Below are positions 51,841 to 63,487 of a stretch of 64,000 nt of DNA, piece by piece (the stretch's first letter is position 1; the number at the start of each line of letters is the position of its first letter). The stretch is from Chenopodium formosanum (taxonomy: Eukaryota; Streptophyta; Magnoliopsida; Caryophyllales; Amaranthaceae), in assembly GCA_024500155.1 (NCBI GenBank), contig CM044862.1, forward strand, positions 45,084,001 to 45,148,000, read 5' to 3'. The position numbers and the translations under genes are program-made. The notes beneath the pieces were generated by a model. That model was not told the origin of the DNA. It saw only the letters and a program-made list of their open reading frames with translations, and ran no database searches.

Positions 51841-54800
51841 AGTAGTCTTCTCTATGCCAAAGTGTCCCGCCATTCTTCCTTCATGAAACTGTTTGATAAG
51901 AGATTCTCTTAGGCTTGATCTTGGGATGCACAACCTATTTTCTTTGAACAAATAGCCCTCTAAAATGTAATAATCTTTGTAAGCATGATTAGAACATTTT
52001 AAAAATAAATCACCAAAATCATGATCATTTTTGTAACTTGCTTTCACATCTTCAACACTAATCACCCTTCCTTTGAAAGAATTCAAGAGTGTGTATCTCC
52101 TTGAAACCGCATCAGTTCCCTTGTTCATGGCGCCTCTCCTATGCTTGATCACAAAATGAAAAGCTTGCAAATACTCCACCCATTTGGCATGGCGTGGTTG
52201 GAGTTTTTGTTGGCTTTGAAGATATTTGAGAGCTTCATGATCTGAATGACGGATGAACTCCTTGGAAATGAGGTAATGTCTCTAATGATCCAAAGCACGA
52301 ACAAGAGCAAAGAACTCCTTATCATAGGTGCTATACTTCCGTTGTGCTTCATTGAGTTTTTCACTAAAGTAGGCAAGGGGACGCCCAACTTGTGACAAAA
52401 CAGCACCAATACCAACTCCACTAGCATCACATTCAACTTCAAAAACTTCATAAAAGTTAGGCAAAGCAAGAATAGGTGCACTAGTAAGTTGATGTTTTAC
52501 CTCATTAAAGGCCTTTTGCGCCTTGTCATTCCAAACTAACTTCTGGTTTTTAGTTAGCTCGGTGATAGGTGCCATGAGGTTACTTAAATTCCGCATAAAT
52601 CTTCTATAGAAAGAAGCAAGCCCATGAAAGCTTCGAAGTTGTTGAATAGTTTGTGGCGTGGGCCACTCACGAATTGCAGCAACTTTCTTTTCATAAACTT
52701 CAATGCCTTGTGATGAGACTTTAAAGCCAAGATATTTAACTTGGGAAGTGAAGAAATGACACTTCTCTAAGTTACCATATAATTTCTCACATTCAAGGGC
52801 TTCAAAAACCTGTTGTAAGTGCATAGAATGCTCTTCTTCCTCCCTACTATACAACAAAATATCATCAAAATAAACTACAACAAATTTACCCATGAAAGGT
52901 TGCATAACCTGATTCATAAGGCGCATAAATGTAGATGGTGCATTAGACAAACCAAATGGCATCACAAGCCACTCATAGAGGCCCTCCTTTGTCTTGAAAG
53001 CGGTCTTCCATTCATCTCCTTCGAAAATTTGAATTTGATGATAGCCACTTCTCAAATTAATTTTAGAGAACACTTTAGAACCATGCAAATCATCAAGTAA
53101 ATCATTCAACCTTGGAATAGGAAACCGGTTTTTGATAGTGATTTTATTGATTGACCTACTATCAACACACATTCTCCATTCTCCATTCTTCTTAGGCACA
53201 ATAAAAGTAGGACAAGCACATGGACTAAGAGACTTACGAATAAGACCTTTGGATAGTAATTCTTCCACTTGCCTCCTAATCTCTTCGGTTTCTTTTGGAG
53301 TGGTTCTATAGGCTGGTTTGTTTGGGAGCATTGATCCGGGAACAAGATCAACTTTGTGTTGTTTGTCACGTTTTGGGGGTGGGCCACGGAGAATGTCTTC
53401 GGGGAAAACATGGCAAAAGGTTTTGAGAAGAGGGGTGAGGAGTGGGTGTGGTTCTTTTTGTGTCGGTTGGGAAGGGGTATCAAGTTGGCTCAAAATGAAA
53501 TGTTTGTGAGGTTTATACTCATGCAATTCAGATTTTATGAGAGTGGTAAGGGAAGTGGGGGGTGTGGAAGTGGGGTGGCTGTCTTTGAGGTTTAGATGGG
53601 TAAGGAGTATTTTCTGTCCATCCTTAGTGAAGGAATATGTGTTTTTATACTCATCATGCATCACACGCCTATCAAATAGCCAAGGTCTACCAAGTAAAAT
53701 ATGACATGCATCCATAGGTATAACATCACACCATAATTCTTCCTCATAAGTTTTACCAATGCTAAATGATAACAAGACCTGTTGTGTTACTTGAATCCCT
53801 TTACCATGATTTAACCATTGAATCACATAAGGTTTAGGGTGAGGGACGGTTTTTATTTTCAGCTTTTCTATCATTACTTGTGAAGCTACATTGGTACAAC
53901 TACCTCCATCAATAATCAAGGTACATACCTTACCACTAATGGTGCAACGAGTGTGAAAGATTGCCTCACGTTGCAAGCTCCCTTCTTTGCCAATCATATT
54001 GCTTAGTGTACGTCGAACCACCACGCATTCTCCTTCATCCGGTCTAAGACAAGCATACTCATCATTCTCCTCAAGGTTGCTATCCACTTCAATTTCTAAT
54101 TCGTCCTCCTCTTCATGTTCAATCAAAGTGGCAATCTTTTTATTTGGACAATCACTAGCCAAATTTTCAAGGCCTTGACACCTTAAACATCTTCTTGGGG
54201 CTGGTTTTGGATTGGAATTTTGGGTGTTTTGTGTAGGTGGTTTAGAAGTAGGCTGATTGGATGTGGGTTTGAAAGGTGGGAAATTGGATGTTTGCCTTTT
54301 TTGGGGAAATGAGGTTTGAGATGCAAAACGTGATGATTCAATTATGCCTCTTGATTTTTGTTGCTGCTCAATCTTATGTGCTAAGATAATGAGCTCTTCA
54401 AGGGTGGTGTAAGGGTGTAGCTCGGCCACATTGGCTATTTTTGGGTCAAGTCCTCCCAAAAAGCGCACCAATGTTTGAGGTTCATCTTCCTCTACTCCAC
54501 ATTTCATGACAAATCCTTCAAATTCCCTAGCATATTCTTCTACTGATTTTGTACCTTGTTTGAGGTTGTGGAACTTGGAAAAGTTTTCTTGCACATAGTA
54601 TGTGGGAAGAAACTTTTGTTTCAGCATCTTTTTCATCTTGGTCCACGATCTCACTTTCTCTTTGTCTTGCCTTTCCCTTTTGGCACACACACTAGCCCAC
54701 CAAGTTGAGGCATATTTTCTTAACTTCAAGGCTACAATCTTCACCTTTTTTTTCTTCCGGTGTTTGCTTGTAATCAAACACTCTCTCCACCGTCCTAAGC

Positions 54801-55096
54801 CATTCTACAAACTCATCAGCATCGAGTTTGCCATCATACTCCGGTATGTCAGCCTTAATGTCATTATTAGGCCGTGACCTTTCTCTTTCATGAAAAGGTC
54901 TATCATTGTGATTGAAATTAGATTCACTCAATTCTTTATTACTATGATTGGGTGGACCCTCTTTTTGATGGCGCAACTTAGTAGAAAGATCTTTTAACTG
55001 ATCTTGCAAATATTGCATTTGTTGCTCCATATCTTCTTTCTCTCGTGCAACCTTATTGACATATTCTTGCCATTTAGGGGGTGGGATGTCGGACAT
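51841..55096 (-). pseudogene. gag-pol: gag-protease-RT-RNase H-integrase start of element C
   Basis: The gag ATG is at 55096 (MSDIPPPKWQEYVNK). An A8 run near 54747 shifts the frame, as in element B. From 54777 the frame is open for 831 codons: gag core, zinc knuckle reading CLRCQGLENLASDC (the knuckle His is lost), IIDGGSC, RT with YFDDILLYS, and RNase H. It then hits a TAG replacing Trp in LDHW (52282). The frame beyond covers the rest of RNase H and the integrase zinc finger (HEGRMAGHFGIEKTTLL), where element B is inserted. Confidence 0.87.
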
Positions 55097-55161
55097 AGTT
55101 TGTGTTTGGGGTATGTGTTTGGGTATTTGTTTTGATAGATCCCCCTCCTTCTAGCGCCAAA

Positions 55162-56334
55162 TGTTAAATATTTGGAGTAACACTCGAAATACACAAGGGA
55201 TAAACCAAGGGATATTTAAGGCTAAAGAACCAAAGGCTTCTTAGATAAAGTCACACCACTAAGAAACTGTTTGGATTCCTAAGATCACAAGCCAACTAGT
55301 AGCCTAAACTAGCTTACTAAGCAAAGGAAACAAAATTCCAAATCCAAGAATTTCAGGTTTTGTTTCTAATCCAAGAAACGAATGTAAGACAAGTTTTTTT
55401 GTTTGAATAATCTGATTTTTTTATTCACATTTGCTTGCTATTTATTGTAAACAAGCATCCTTAAGTACAAGCTAACTTAAGTGGCTGTTCAGCTCACTTG
55501 TTACACGCCTAAGCTAAGTACAAATCAGCTTTTTGTTGTCTAGATACATTAATAAAAGAAGCCTTATTTAACTAGATACAACAAAGAGAAAATGGTAGTT
55601 TGTAACCTCCAAATTATGACTGAAAATAAAATAAGAAATGAGAGCATAACTCTCCCTTGATTCACCTCCAACAAAGCAGTAATAAGGAGATGTATTTCCT
55701 CCAATATCCACGCCCAAATTCAAACAGCAAAGAGGTACAACTCTTCCTTGATTTAAGCCTTGAAATAAGCTTGAATGAATGTGGACAAAGATGCACTTGG
55801 ACGCCCTTTAGTTGCTCCAAAGCTGACTGAATTAAACAGCCAATTGAAGGCTGAAATTAAGGCCTAACTAAGGCTTAAGATGCTCCAATGTTTGACTGAT
55901 ATCAACGGCCACTTGAAGGCTGAAGTTAAGGCTTGTAATGGCTTGAAATTCCTCTTTGAAAATTGATTGTAACTCCCAAGTCAAAGCTTTGAAATTCCTT
56001 GTAAAGGAATTTCGGATTCCAAGCTTAAATTGTTGCCATTTTGATGTATCTTTGCACTTGTAATTTTGTGTGAATGTGACAATATATTTTGAACTAAAAT
56101 CAGCTGAAAAGAACTAAGAAAAATACAACTAATTTGTAAACTTAAAATGACTAAAGTTTACAATTTATTCAATGCATAAAAAGAACTAGAATAAACTATT
56201 TAATAAAAACAACAAGAAATTCAAGGGATTGAATATCTTGCTGCCCATGGATAGAATGCATAGCACCAATACATGATGCTACATCTTGAACCAAAGAAAT
56301 GTCCATAACCAAGTTGTTAGGCTTGGCTACAACA
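55162..56334 (-). repeat. 5' LTR, element C
   Basis: 1,173 bp. Its element-sense end (TGTTAAATATTTGG on the plus strand) adjoins the primer site CTAGCGCCA near 55152. It ends CTACAACA, then GTCAC. Confidence 0.9.
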
Positions 56335-56339
56335 GTCAC
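56335..56339. repeat. TSD GTCAC, right copy (element C)
   Basis: Direct repeat of 22564-22568. Confidence 0.9.
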
Positions 56340-58097
56340 AAGAAGAACAACACCCACTCCTCACCCCTCTTCTCAAAACTTTTTCCCATGCTTTCCCCAA
56401 AGACATTCCCCATGGCCTACCCCCAAAACGTGACATACAACACAAAATTGATCTTGTTCCCGGATCAATGCTCCCAAAAAAACCAGCCTATAGAACCACT
56501 CCAAAGGAAACCGAAGAGATTAGGAGGCAAGTGGAAGAATTACTGTCCAAGGGTCTTATTCGTAAGTCTCTTAGTCCATGTGCTTGTCCTACTTTGATTG
56601 TGCCTAAAAAGAATGGAGAATGGAGAATGTGTGTTGATCGTAGGTCAATCAATAAAATCACTATCAAGTACCGATTTCCTATTCCAAGGTTGAATGATTT
56701 ACTTGATGATTTCCATGGTTCTAAAGTGTTCTCTAAATTTGATTTGAGAAGTGGCTATCATCAAATTCGAATTTTCGAAGGAGATGAATGGAAGACCGCT
56801 TTCAAGACAAAGGAGGGCCTCTATGAGTGGCTTGTGATGCCATTTGGTTTGTCTAATGCACCATCTTCAATTATGTGCCTTATGAATCAGGTTATGCAAC
56901 CTTTCATGGGTAAATTTGTTGTAGTTTATTTTGATGATATTTTGGTGTATAGTAGGGAGGAAGAAGAGCATTCTATGCACTTACAACAGGTTTTTGAAGC
57001 CCTTGAACGTGAGAAATTATATGGTAACTTAGAGAAGTGTCATTTCTTCACTTCCCAAGTTATTTTTCTTGGCTTTAAAGTTTCATCACAAGGCATTGAA
57101 GTTGATGAAAAGAAAGTTGTTACAATTCGTGAGTGGCCCACGCCACAAATCATTCAACAAGTTCGAAGCTTTAATGGACTTGCTTCTTTCTATGGAAGAT
57201 TTGTGCGGAATTTTTGTACCCTCATGGCACCTATTATCGAGCTAACTAAAAATCAGAAGTTGGTTTGGAATGACAAGGCTCAAAAGGCCTTTGATGAGGT
57301 AAAACATGAACTTACTAGTGCACCTATTCTTGCTTTGCCTAACTTTGATGAAGTTTTTGAAGTTGAATGTGATGTTAGTGGAGTTGGTATTGGTGTTGTT
57401 TTGTCACAAGTTGGGCGTCCCCTTGCCTACTTCAGTGAAAAACTCAATGAAGCACAACGGAAGTATAGCACCTATGATAAGGAGTTCTTTGCTCTTGTTC
57501 GTGCTTTGGACCATTGGAGACATTACCTCATTTCCAAGGAGTTCATCCTTCATTCAGATCATGAAGCTCTCAAATATCTTCAAAGCCAACAAAAACTCCA
57601 ACCACGCCATGCCAAATGGGTGGAGTATTTGCAAGCTTTTCATTTTGTGATCAAGCATAGGAGAGGCGCCATGAACAAAGGAGCTGATGCACTTTCAAGG
57701 AAATACACACTCTTGAATTTTTTCAAAGCAAGGGTGATTAGTGTTGAAGATGTGAAAGCAAGTTACAAAAATGATCATGATTTTGGTGATTTATTTTTAA
57801 AATGTTCTAATCATGCTTACAAAGATTATTACATTTTAAATGGCTATTTGTTCAAAGGAAACAAGTTGTGCATTCCAAGATCAAGCCTAAGAGAATCTCT
57901 TATCAAAGAGTTTCATGAAGGAGGAATGGCGGGACACTTTGGCATAGAGAAGACTACTCTTCTTGTCCAAGAATACTTTTATTGGCCTAGATTGGTCCGT
58001 GATGTGGAGTTCATTGTGAAAAGATGTGTGATATGTCAAAAGGCCAAGAGTCATAGTCTACCACAAGTCTGTCTTTTGCCCTTACCTATTCCACAAG
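56340..58097 (+). pseudogene. pol: pol fragment of element D: RT, RNase H, integrase start
   Basis: An open frame of at least 545 codons. RT has WRMCVDRRSINK, YFDDILVYS and FLGFKVSSQG. RNase H has FEVECDVSG, STYDKEFFALV and DALSRKY. The integrase zinc finger (HEGGMAGHFG ... CVICQKAK) is complete. It is cut at LLPLPIPQ by the family III element at 58098. The catalytic residues look intact, so D was probably young when C entered it. Confidence 0.87.
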
Positions 58098-58816
58098 TGA
58101 TGTGAATTATTGATCCAAAAAATCAACAAAACACAAGGGATATGTTTAAGTCTAATTCTATACAGGAAATCCACCAAGAATTAAACAAAAACTAAGATTA
58201 ATCAATTAAGAATCCACCTAATTAATCAATCCAAACGAATGTTTTAACTAAAACAAGCAAAACAGCAATTGATCGCAATCAACCAAAACTCAAGTATGCA
58301 ACTTAAGAAATAATCTGAATATTAATCTCTGTGTATGTCTATTTGTGTGTTTACAGCCCTATTTATAAGACTTAGTTTACCTAGGAAGATTAGGACAAGT
58401 CCCTAATTCAATCCTAATTAAACTAGAATTCTAACTTGCTTGAAGAGCAAGCACCTTGGCGCACAAGCATACACCAAACTAATTTATTTTGCTAACTAAC
58501 TGATTTTTAAAGTAACTAAATAAATAAATAAAAATTAAAGAACTAAAAAAAGATTAAAGATCCTAATGCTTGAACCAAGAAAAACCCTTTCAAGTGAAAG
58601 GTAAAAACTTGTAAGCAAAATCTAAGTAAAGAAAATTCAAGAAAGTTCAAGAAAGTGAACTAGACTCCAAGAAAAGTCACTAAGCAAGCCGTGGCTTTGC
58701 TTTGATATCCAAGAAAGTGTCCATGCAATGCTTGGCTTGAATCAATGTTTAGGGACAAGCTATCTTGATGCATGATAAGCAAATCTTTGAAGTTTTCCAT
58801 GCTTAGACTTGCATCA
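58098..58816 (-). repeat. 3' LTR, family III element
   Basis: 719 bp. On the minus strand it starts TGATGCAAG right after the purine tract GAAGAAGAGGAGGA and ends CACATCA, with TGATG/CATCA as terminal inverted repeat. The TATA-type word is near 58365 (minus). Confidence 0.88.
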
Positions 58817-59820
58817 TCCTCCTCTTCTTCGAAAGAATTTGTCCTCAAATCTCTAAGTTCTTCATCAGGAATATACTTAGCCAAATCGCCAACATTGAAT
58901 GTAGCACTAACTCCATATGCTCCCGGAAGTTCTAACTTATAAGCATTGTCATTGATCTTCTCAACAATCTTGAAAGGACCTTCACTTCTAGGCATCAACT
59001 TATTCTTGTGTTTTCCTGGAAATCTTTCCTTTCTCAAATGTAACCATACCAAGTCTCCAACAGTGTAACTTTGTTGCTTTCTATGCTTGTTTGCTCTAGC
59101 TTTGTACATGTCATTTACTTTCTTTATTCTTGTTCGAACTTGAGCATGTAATTTAAGCATACTCTTCAACTTAGACTCGGCATCTTTGTGAATTAACTCA
59201 CCCTTAGGCAATGGAACAAGATCAATTGGAAGTTTCGGATTGACTCCATAGACTACCTCAAAAGGACTATGTTTGGTAGCATATGTAGGTGATCTATTAT
59301 AAGCAAACTCCGCATGAGCTAACTTGATGTCCCAATCCTTTTGTGTCTTACTCACTAACCCACGCAAAAGCGCACCAAGAGTACGATTAGTAACCTCGGT
59401 TTGTCCATCAGTTTGTGGATGGTACGATGTACTAAAGAGCAATTTAGTTCCCACAAGCTTCCATAGAGACTTCCAAAAGAAACTCATGAACTTTGTATCT
59501 CGATCACTCACAATAGTTTTCGGAATTCCATGCAATTTAACAATCTCTTTGAAGTATAATTCCGCCACTTTCATAGCATCATCCACTTTGTGACAAGGAA
59601 CAAAATGAGCCATCTTAGAGAACCTATCCACAACAACCATAATAGAGTCTTTCCCCCGTAGTGTTCTCGGCAATCCCACAATAACATCCATAGAAATATC
59701 TTCCCAAGGTGAATCTGGAACAGGTAAAGGAGTATACAAGCCTTGATGAAAAGTAGCCTTCGCTTTTTGACAAGTTGCACACCTAGAAATAACTAGTTGC
59801 ACATCCGTGAGCATCTTAGG
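58660..59820 (-). pseudogene. int: Family III integrase and C-terminal tail
   Basis: It follows a TAG at 59818-59820 that replaces Trp of the FYWP motif. It has the zinc-finger cysteines CATCQKAK, the core residues D (DISMDVIVGLP), D (VSDRDTKF) and E (DGQTEVTNR), and the C-terminal block VWLHLRKERFPGKHKNK with NDNAYKLELPGAYGVSATF. The last 52 residues are read from the LTR. Catalytic residues are intact. Confidence 0.86.
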
Positions 59821-61356
59821 CTAATAGAAGTGTTCTTGTAACATACTCAAGGTCTTTGTAATGCCAAAGTGACCAGCAATTCCTCCCCCATGAGCTTCTC
59901 TAACAACTAGCTCTCTAATAGAACACTTAGGAAGACAAAGTCGATTTCCTTTGAAAAGAAAACCATCTTGCAGCAAATAAGAACCCACGGCTCCTTTAGA
60001 ACACTCTTCAATCAATGTAGCAAAATCATCATCACCTTTGTAGTATTCTTTGATCAATTCAAAACCAAGTAGCTTGCTATTTAGAATTCCAATCAAAGTG
60101 TATCTTCTAGATAATGCATCAGCCACAACATTCGATTTCCCTTCTTTGTACCTTGAAGAAAAATTAAATGATTGTAAAAATTCAACCCACGTAGCATGTC
60201 TAGGATTGAGCTTTTGTTGTCCATGTATGTACTTCAATGCTTCATGATCAGAATGCAACACAAAGTGATTAGGTCGGAGATAATGGCTCCAATGATCTAA
60301 AGCTCTAACAATGGCATAGAACTCTTTATCATAAGTAGAATAGTTCAATCGAGCTCCTCCCAATTTCTCACTGAAATATGCAATAGGCCTCTTCTTTTGG
60401 AGTAAAACTGCTCCAATTCCAACTCCACTAGCATCGGTTTCAACTTCAAAAGGACTTGAGAAATCTGGTAACGCAAGTATAGGTGCTTCACATAGCTTCT
60501 TTTTAACCAACTCAAATGCACTTTGAGCTTCTTTAGTCCATTCGAATTTACCCTTGTCCTTCTTCAAACATTCGGTCATAGGCGCCACAATACTTGAGAA
60601 ATTCTTGACAAATCTTCTATAGAACGAAGCTAGACCATGAAAAGACCTTACTTCACTCATATTAGAAGGAATAGGCCAAGTTTTAATAGCCTCTACTTTC
60701 GAATGATCAACTGAAACTCCATCTTTTGATACAACATAACCAAGAAAAGTAACACTAGGCACTAAGAAGTAGCATTTTTCAAGCTTAGCATAGAGTTTCT
60801 TCTCTCTTAACACTTCAAACACACTTGTTAGATGATTTAAATGATCATGCAAATTTTTAGAGTATATCAGAATATCATCTAAATAAACAACAACAAACTT
60901 GCCAAGGAAAGGTTTAAGTACCTCATGCATCAACCTCATGAAAGTGCTAGGTGCATTAGTGAGTCCAAACGGCATCACCAACCATTCATACAACCCTAAC
61001 TTAGTCTTGAATGCTGTTTTCCACTCATCTCCTTCTCTCATTCGAATTTGATGATAACCACTCATAAGATCAATCTTAGAAAACAACTGTGAACCATGTA
61101 GTTCATCAAGTAGATCATCTAATCTTGGAATAGGAAATCGGTATTTGATAGTGATGTTATTCACACTCCTACTATCAATACACATGCGCCAACTCCCATC
61201 TTTCTTTGGCACAAGTAAAGTAGGCACGGCACAAGGGTTCATACTTTCCCTCACGTATCCTCTAGCCATAAGCTCTTCAATTTGCCTTTGCATCTCCTTT
61301 GTTTCTTCCGGATTACTTCTATAGGCTGCCTTATTAGGTAATGGTGCTCCCGGAAT
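59821..61356 (-). pseudogene. pol: Family III RT, RNase H and integrase N-terminus
   Basis: It lies in the same frame as the gag-protease part and is separated from it by a TAG at 61357-61359. RT shows RESMNPCAVPTLLVPKKDG, YLDDILIYS and FLGYVVSKDG. RNase H shows FEVETDASGVGIG, STYDKEFYAIV and ADALSRRY. The integrase zinc-finger histidines (HGGGIAGHFG) close the segment. Confidence 0.87.
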
Positions 61357-63195
61357 CTAGTCAATTTGATGCTCTATCCCACGAATAGGAGGTAGTCCCG
61401 GAGGTAATTCCTTAGGAAAGACATCCTTGAATTCTTCTAAAACAGATTCCAATTCATACGGCCTCTTTGCTTGTTTATCTTGATCAATTCGAATCTCATT
61501 AGAAACAAGTACATATACCACATTGTTGCTGCAAATTTCTTTTTCTAATTCCCTCTCACTAATCAAATAAGAACTCTTTGAATTAGAGGTAACATTAGAA
61601 GACTTGTTGCTTATCAAAGGTTTTAAAGCAACCGGTCTCTCTGTTTCTCCTTTTCTCACAACATACACATTAGTCCTTCCATCAAACTTCACAAATCTAT
61701 CATATTGCCAAGGACGGCCTAATAGTATATGACAAGCATCCATAGGACAAACATCACACAAAACTTTATCATGAAATTTACCAATTGAAAAGGAGATTAA
61801 GGCTTGTTTAGTTACCTTAACATCACTCGAATTATTAAGCCAATGAAGCTTATAAGGGCTTGGATGTTCAGTAGTTGGCCACTTCAATTTGTCTACCAAA
61901 GTAGTAGATACCACATTAGTGCAACTCCCCGTGTCTATGATCATATCACACAACCTATCTTCTACCTTGCACCTTGTAAGAAAGATTTTCTCCCTTTGAT
62001 TGTTTTCCATACGTACGGTTTTAGAGTGTAGTGCCCTTCTTAGAACCAAACTTTGACCATGAGTCTCGGGATCAATTTCGTCAATATGCCCTTCCTCTTC
62101 TTCAAAGTTTTCCTCTTCGTTCTTTTCTTCATAGTCCCTACCTTGCTCACACTTAGCTTGTTCTTGTTCCCACTCTTGAGCAGTCATTACTCTTTTTGAT
62201 GGACAATTAGTTGCAATGTGACCAACACTACCACACTTGAAGCACTTCCTATCTTCAACAAGCTTTTTAGGAGCTTCAAACTTTGATTTAGTCTCCTTGT
62301 AGTTTGAACTAGAACCACTTTTCTCCAAGCTGTTCTTCTCAAAAGGTTTAGTTAAACCTTTTACAAAGGGCTTAGTGTACGTCCCTTTCTTCCCCTTTAT
62401 CTGTTTTTCAACTTTCAAAGCTACCTTGCAAACATCCTCAAAGGACCAATATTGTTGCAATTCAACTTTTTCAGCAATATTATCATTCAACCCCGAAATA
62501 AATCTAGCAATCTTATGCTCAACAATCTCTTCTAAGCCACATAGCATGCATAACTTTTCAAATTCACCAATATAATTCTCAACAGTCATAGAATTTTGTT
62601 TAAAAAGTTGCATCTTAAGATAAACATCTTGAATATAATCACTAGGTACGAACCTTTTTTTCATGTGCTTCTTGAGTTGTTCCCAAGTTGAGATTCTTGC
62701 ACGCCCCTCCTTATGCTTTTTCTTCTTTAGATTATCATACCAAAGACTAGCATAACTGGTCAATTTTAATTCAGCCAATTTGCATCTTTTCCTTTCATCA
62801 TACTCCTTGTAATCAAAAAGTGTCTCGGCCCTTCTAATCCACTCAAAGTATTTTTCAGGTTCATTCATACTCCCATTGAATTCAGGAAGATCTAATCTAA
62901 GGTTCCTATCATCATCCTTTGGTCTATCTCTTCTCCTAGGCCTTGGTGATTCATCACTTGAGGAATAATTATTTCGTGGCCTCCTTGGGTTCCTCCTTGG
63001 TTGTTCTTCCTCACTTGAACCAGAATTAGGGTTAGAATTCCCTTTCCTTGAAGAATCTCCAGCAAGAGTATCAAGCCTTTTTAATATCTCATCCATCCTT
63101 GCTGCCAACTCGTCAATTCGCCTATCTCTTTTAAGATTTTGAGCCTGTTCTAAGGTTAATCCCCTTGGAACCTGTGGAACCTCCTCGTTACTCAT
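61357..63195 (-). CDS. gag-pro: Family III gag-protease
   Basis: The chosen start is ATG at 63195 (MSNEEVPQVPRG); an upstream in-frame ATG at 63213 is possible. An acidic/basic N-terminus with a short coiled coil leads to the gag core (YASLWYDNLKKKKHKEG; EFEKLCMLCGLEE). The zinc knuckle CFKCGSVGHIATNC and the protease site MIIDTGSCTNVVS follow, with canonical DTG unlike family II's DGG. It ends at GIEHQID. The TAG that follows is not in a readthrough context (UAG AUU CCG). Confidence 0.88.
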   Translation of the reverse strand: MSNEEVPQVPRGLTLEQAQNLKRDRRIDELAARMDEILKRLDTLAGDSSRKGNSNPNSGSSEEEQPRRNPRRPRNNYSSSDESPRPRRRDRPKDDDRNLRLDLPEFNGSMNEPEKYFEWIRRAETLFDYKEYDERKRCKLAELKLTSYASLWYDNLKKKKHKEGRARISTWEQLKKHMKKRFVPSDYIQDVYLKMQLFKQNSMTVENYIGEFEKLCMLCGLEEIVEHKIARFISGLNDNIAEKVELQQYWSFEDVCKVALKVEKQIKGKKGTYTKPFVKGLTKPFEKNSLEKSGSSSNYKETKSKFEAPKKLVEDRKCFKCGSVGHIATNCPSKRVMTAQEWEQEQAKCEQGRDYEEKNEEENFEEEEGHIDEIDPETHGQSLVLRRALHSKTVRMENNQREKIFLTRCKVEDRLCDMIIDTGSCTNVVSTTLVDKLKWPTTEHPSPYKLHWLNNSSDVKVTKQALISFSIGKFHDKVLCDVCPMDACHILLGRPWQYDRFVKFDGRTNVYVVRKGETERPVALKPLISNKSSNVTSNSKSSYLISERELEKEICSNNVVYVLVSNEIRIDQDKQAKRPYELESVLEEFKDVFPKELPPGLPPIRGIEHQID

Positions 63196-63470
63196 GATTC
63201 CTACACAAATCAAGTCAGTTCATGCAAAAATCTTGATTAAAAGATCGAATCTTGAAGGAAAACTAGGCAACACAAAAACCGGACTCTCATCCGCAAATCA
63301 GTGCACAAACACCAAATGTTTGAGGCTGTGTAGAACGCGTTACTCAACTAAATATTATGAAATTTTATATGGTGATAGCTGGACGTTTTTAGAGTTCAAT
63401 GCAAAAAGAATCACGCAAAAACTCTTAGCCAATTGTTCCCAGTTTAATTTTTTCCGAAGTTGCGTAATCT
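63196..63470 (-). other. Leader of family III element
   Basis: 275 bp between the primer site and gag, with no gene. It probably holds packaging signals. Confidence 0.6.
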
Positions 63471-63483
63471 GGCTCTGATACCA
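63471..63483 (-). other. Primer binding site (tRNA-iMet type), family III
   Basis: On the minus strand TGGTATCAGAGCC, four bases after the LTR end. This word is the usual complement to the 3' end of plant initiator tRNA-Met. Confidence 0.9.
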
Positions 63484-63487
63484 AAGA

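Larger units (their letters stand above)
22569..56334 (-). mobile_element. Element C (family II), split by element B
   Basis: This minus-strand family II element is bounded by TGTT...AACA LTRs and the GTCAC duplication. Without element B and one AGAAG it is about 6.58 kb. Order on the minus strand: 5' LTR (55162-56334), primer site, gag, protease, RT, RNase H, integrase start, [element B], integrase rest, purine tract, 3' LTR (22569-23717). Confidence 0.92.
22040..58097 (+). mobile_element. Element D (family II, CRM-like), split remnant
   Basis: A family II element in plus orientation survives as 22040-22568 (protease region) and 56340-58097 (RT to integrase start). Element C, with everything nested in it, lies between. 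The left edge is cut by the family III LTR at 22039 and the right edge by a second family III element at 58098. Joining across one GTCAC copy makes the D sequence continuous (SQLDTPSQPS, then HPLLTPLLKTF). Confidence 0.85.

Noticed and set aside
59818..61359. The two UAGs in family III as recoding signals.
   Set aside because: Contexts are UAG CCU and UAG AUU, and one replaces an invariant Trp.
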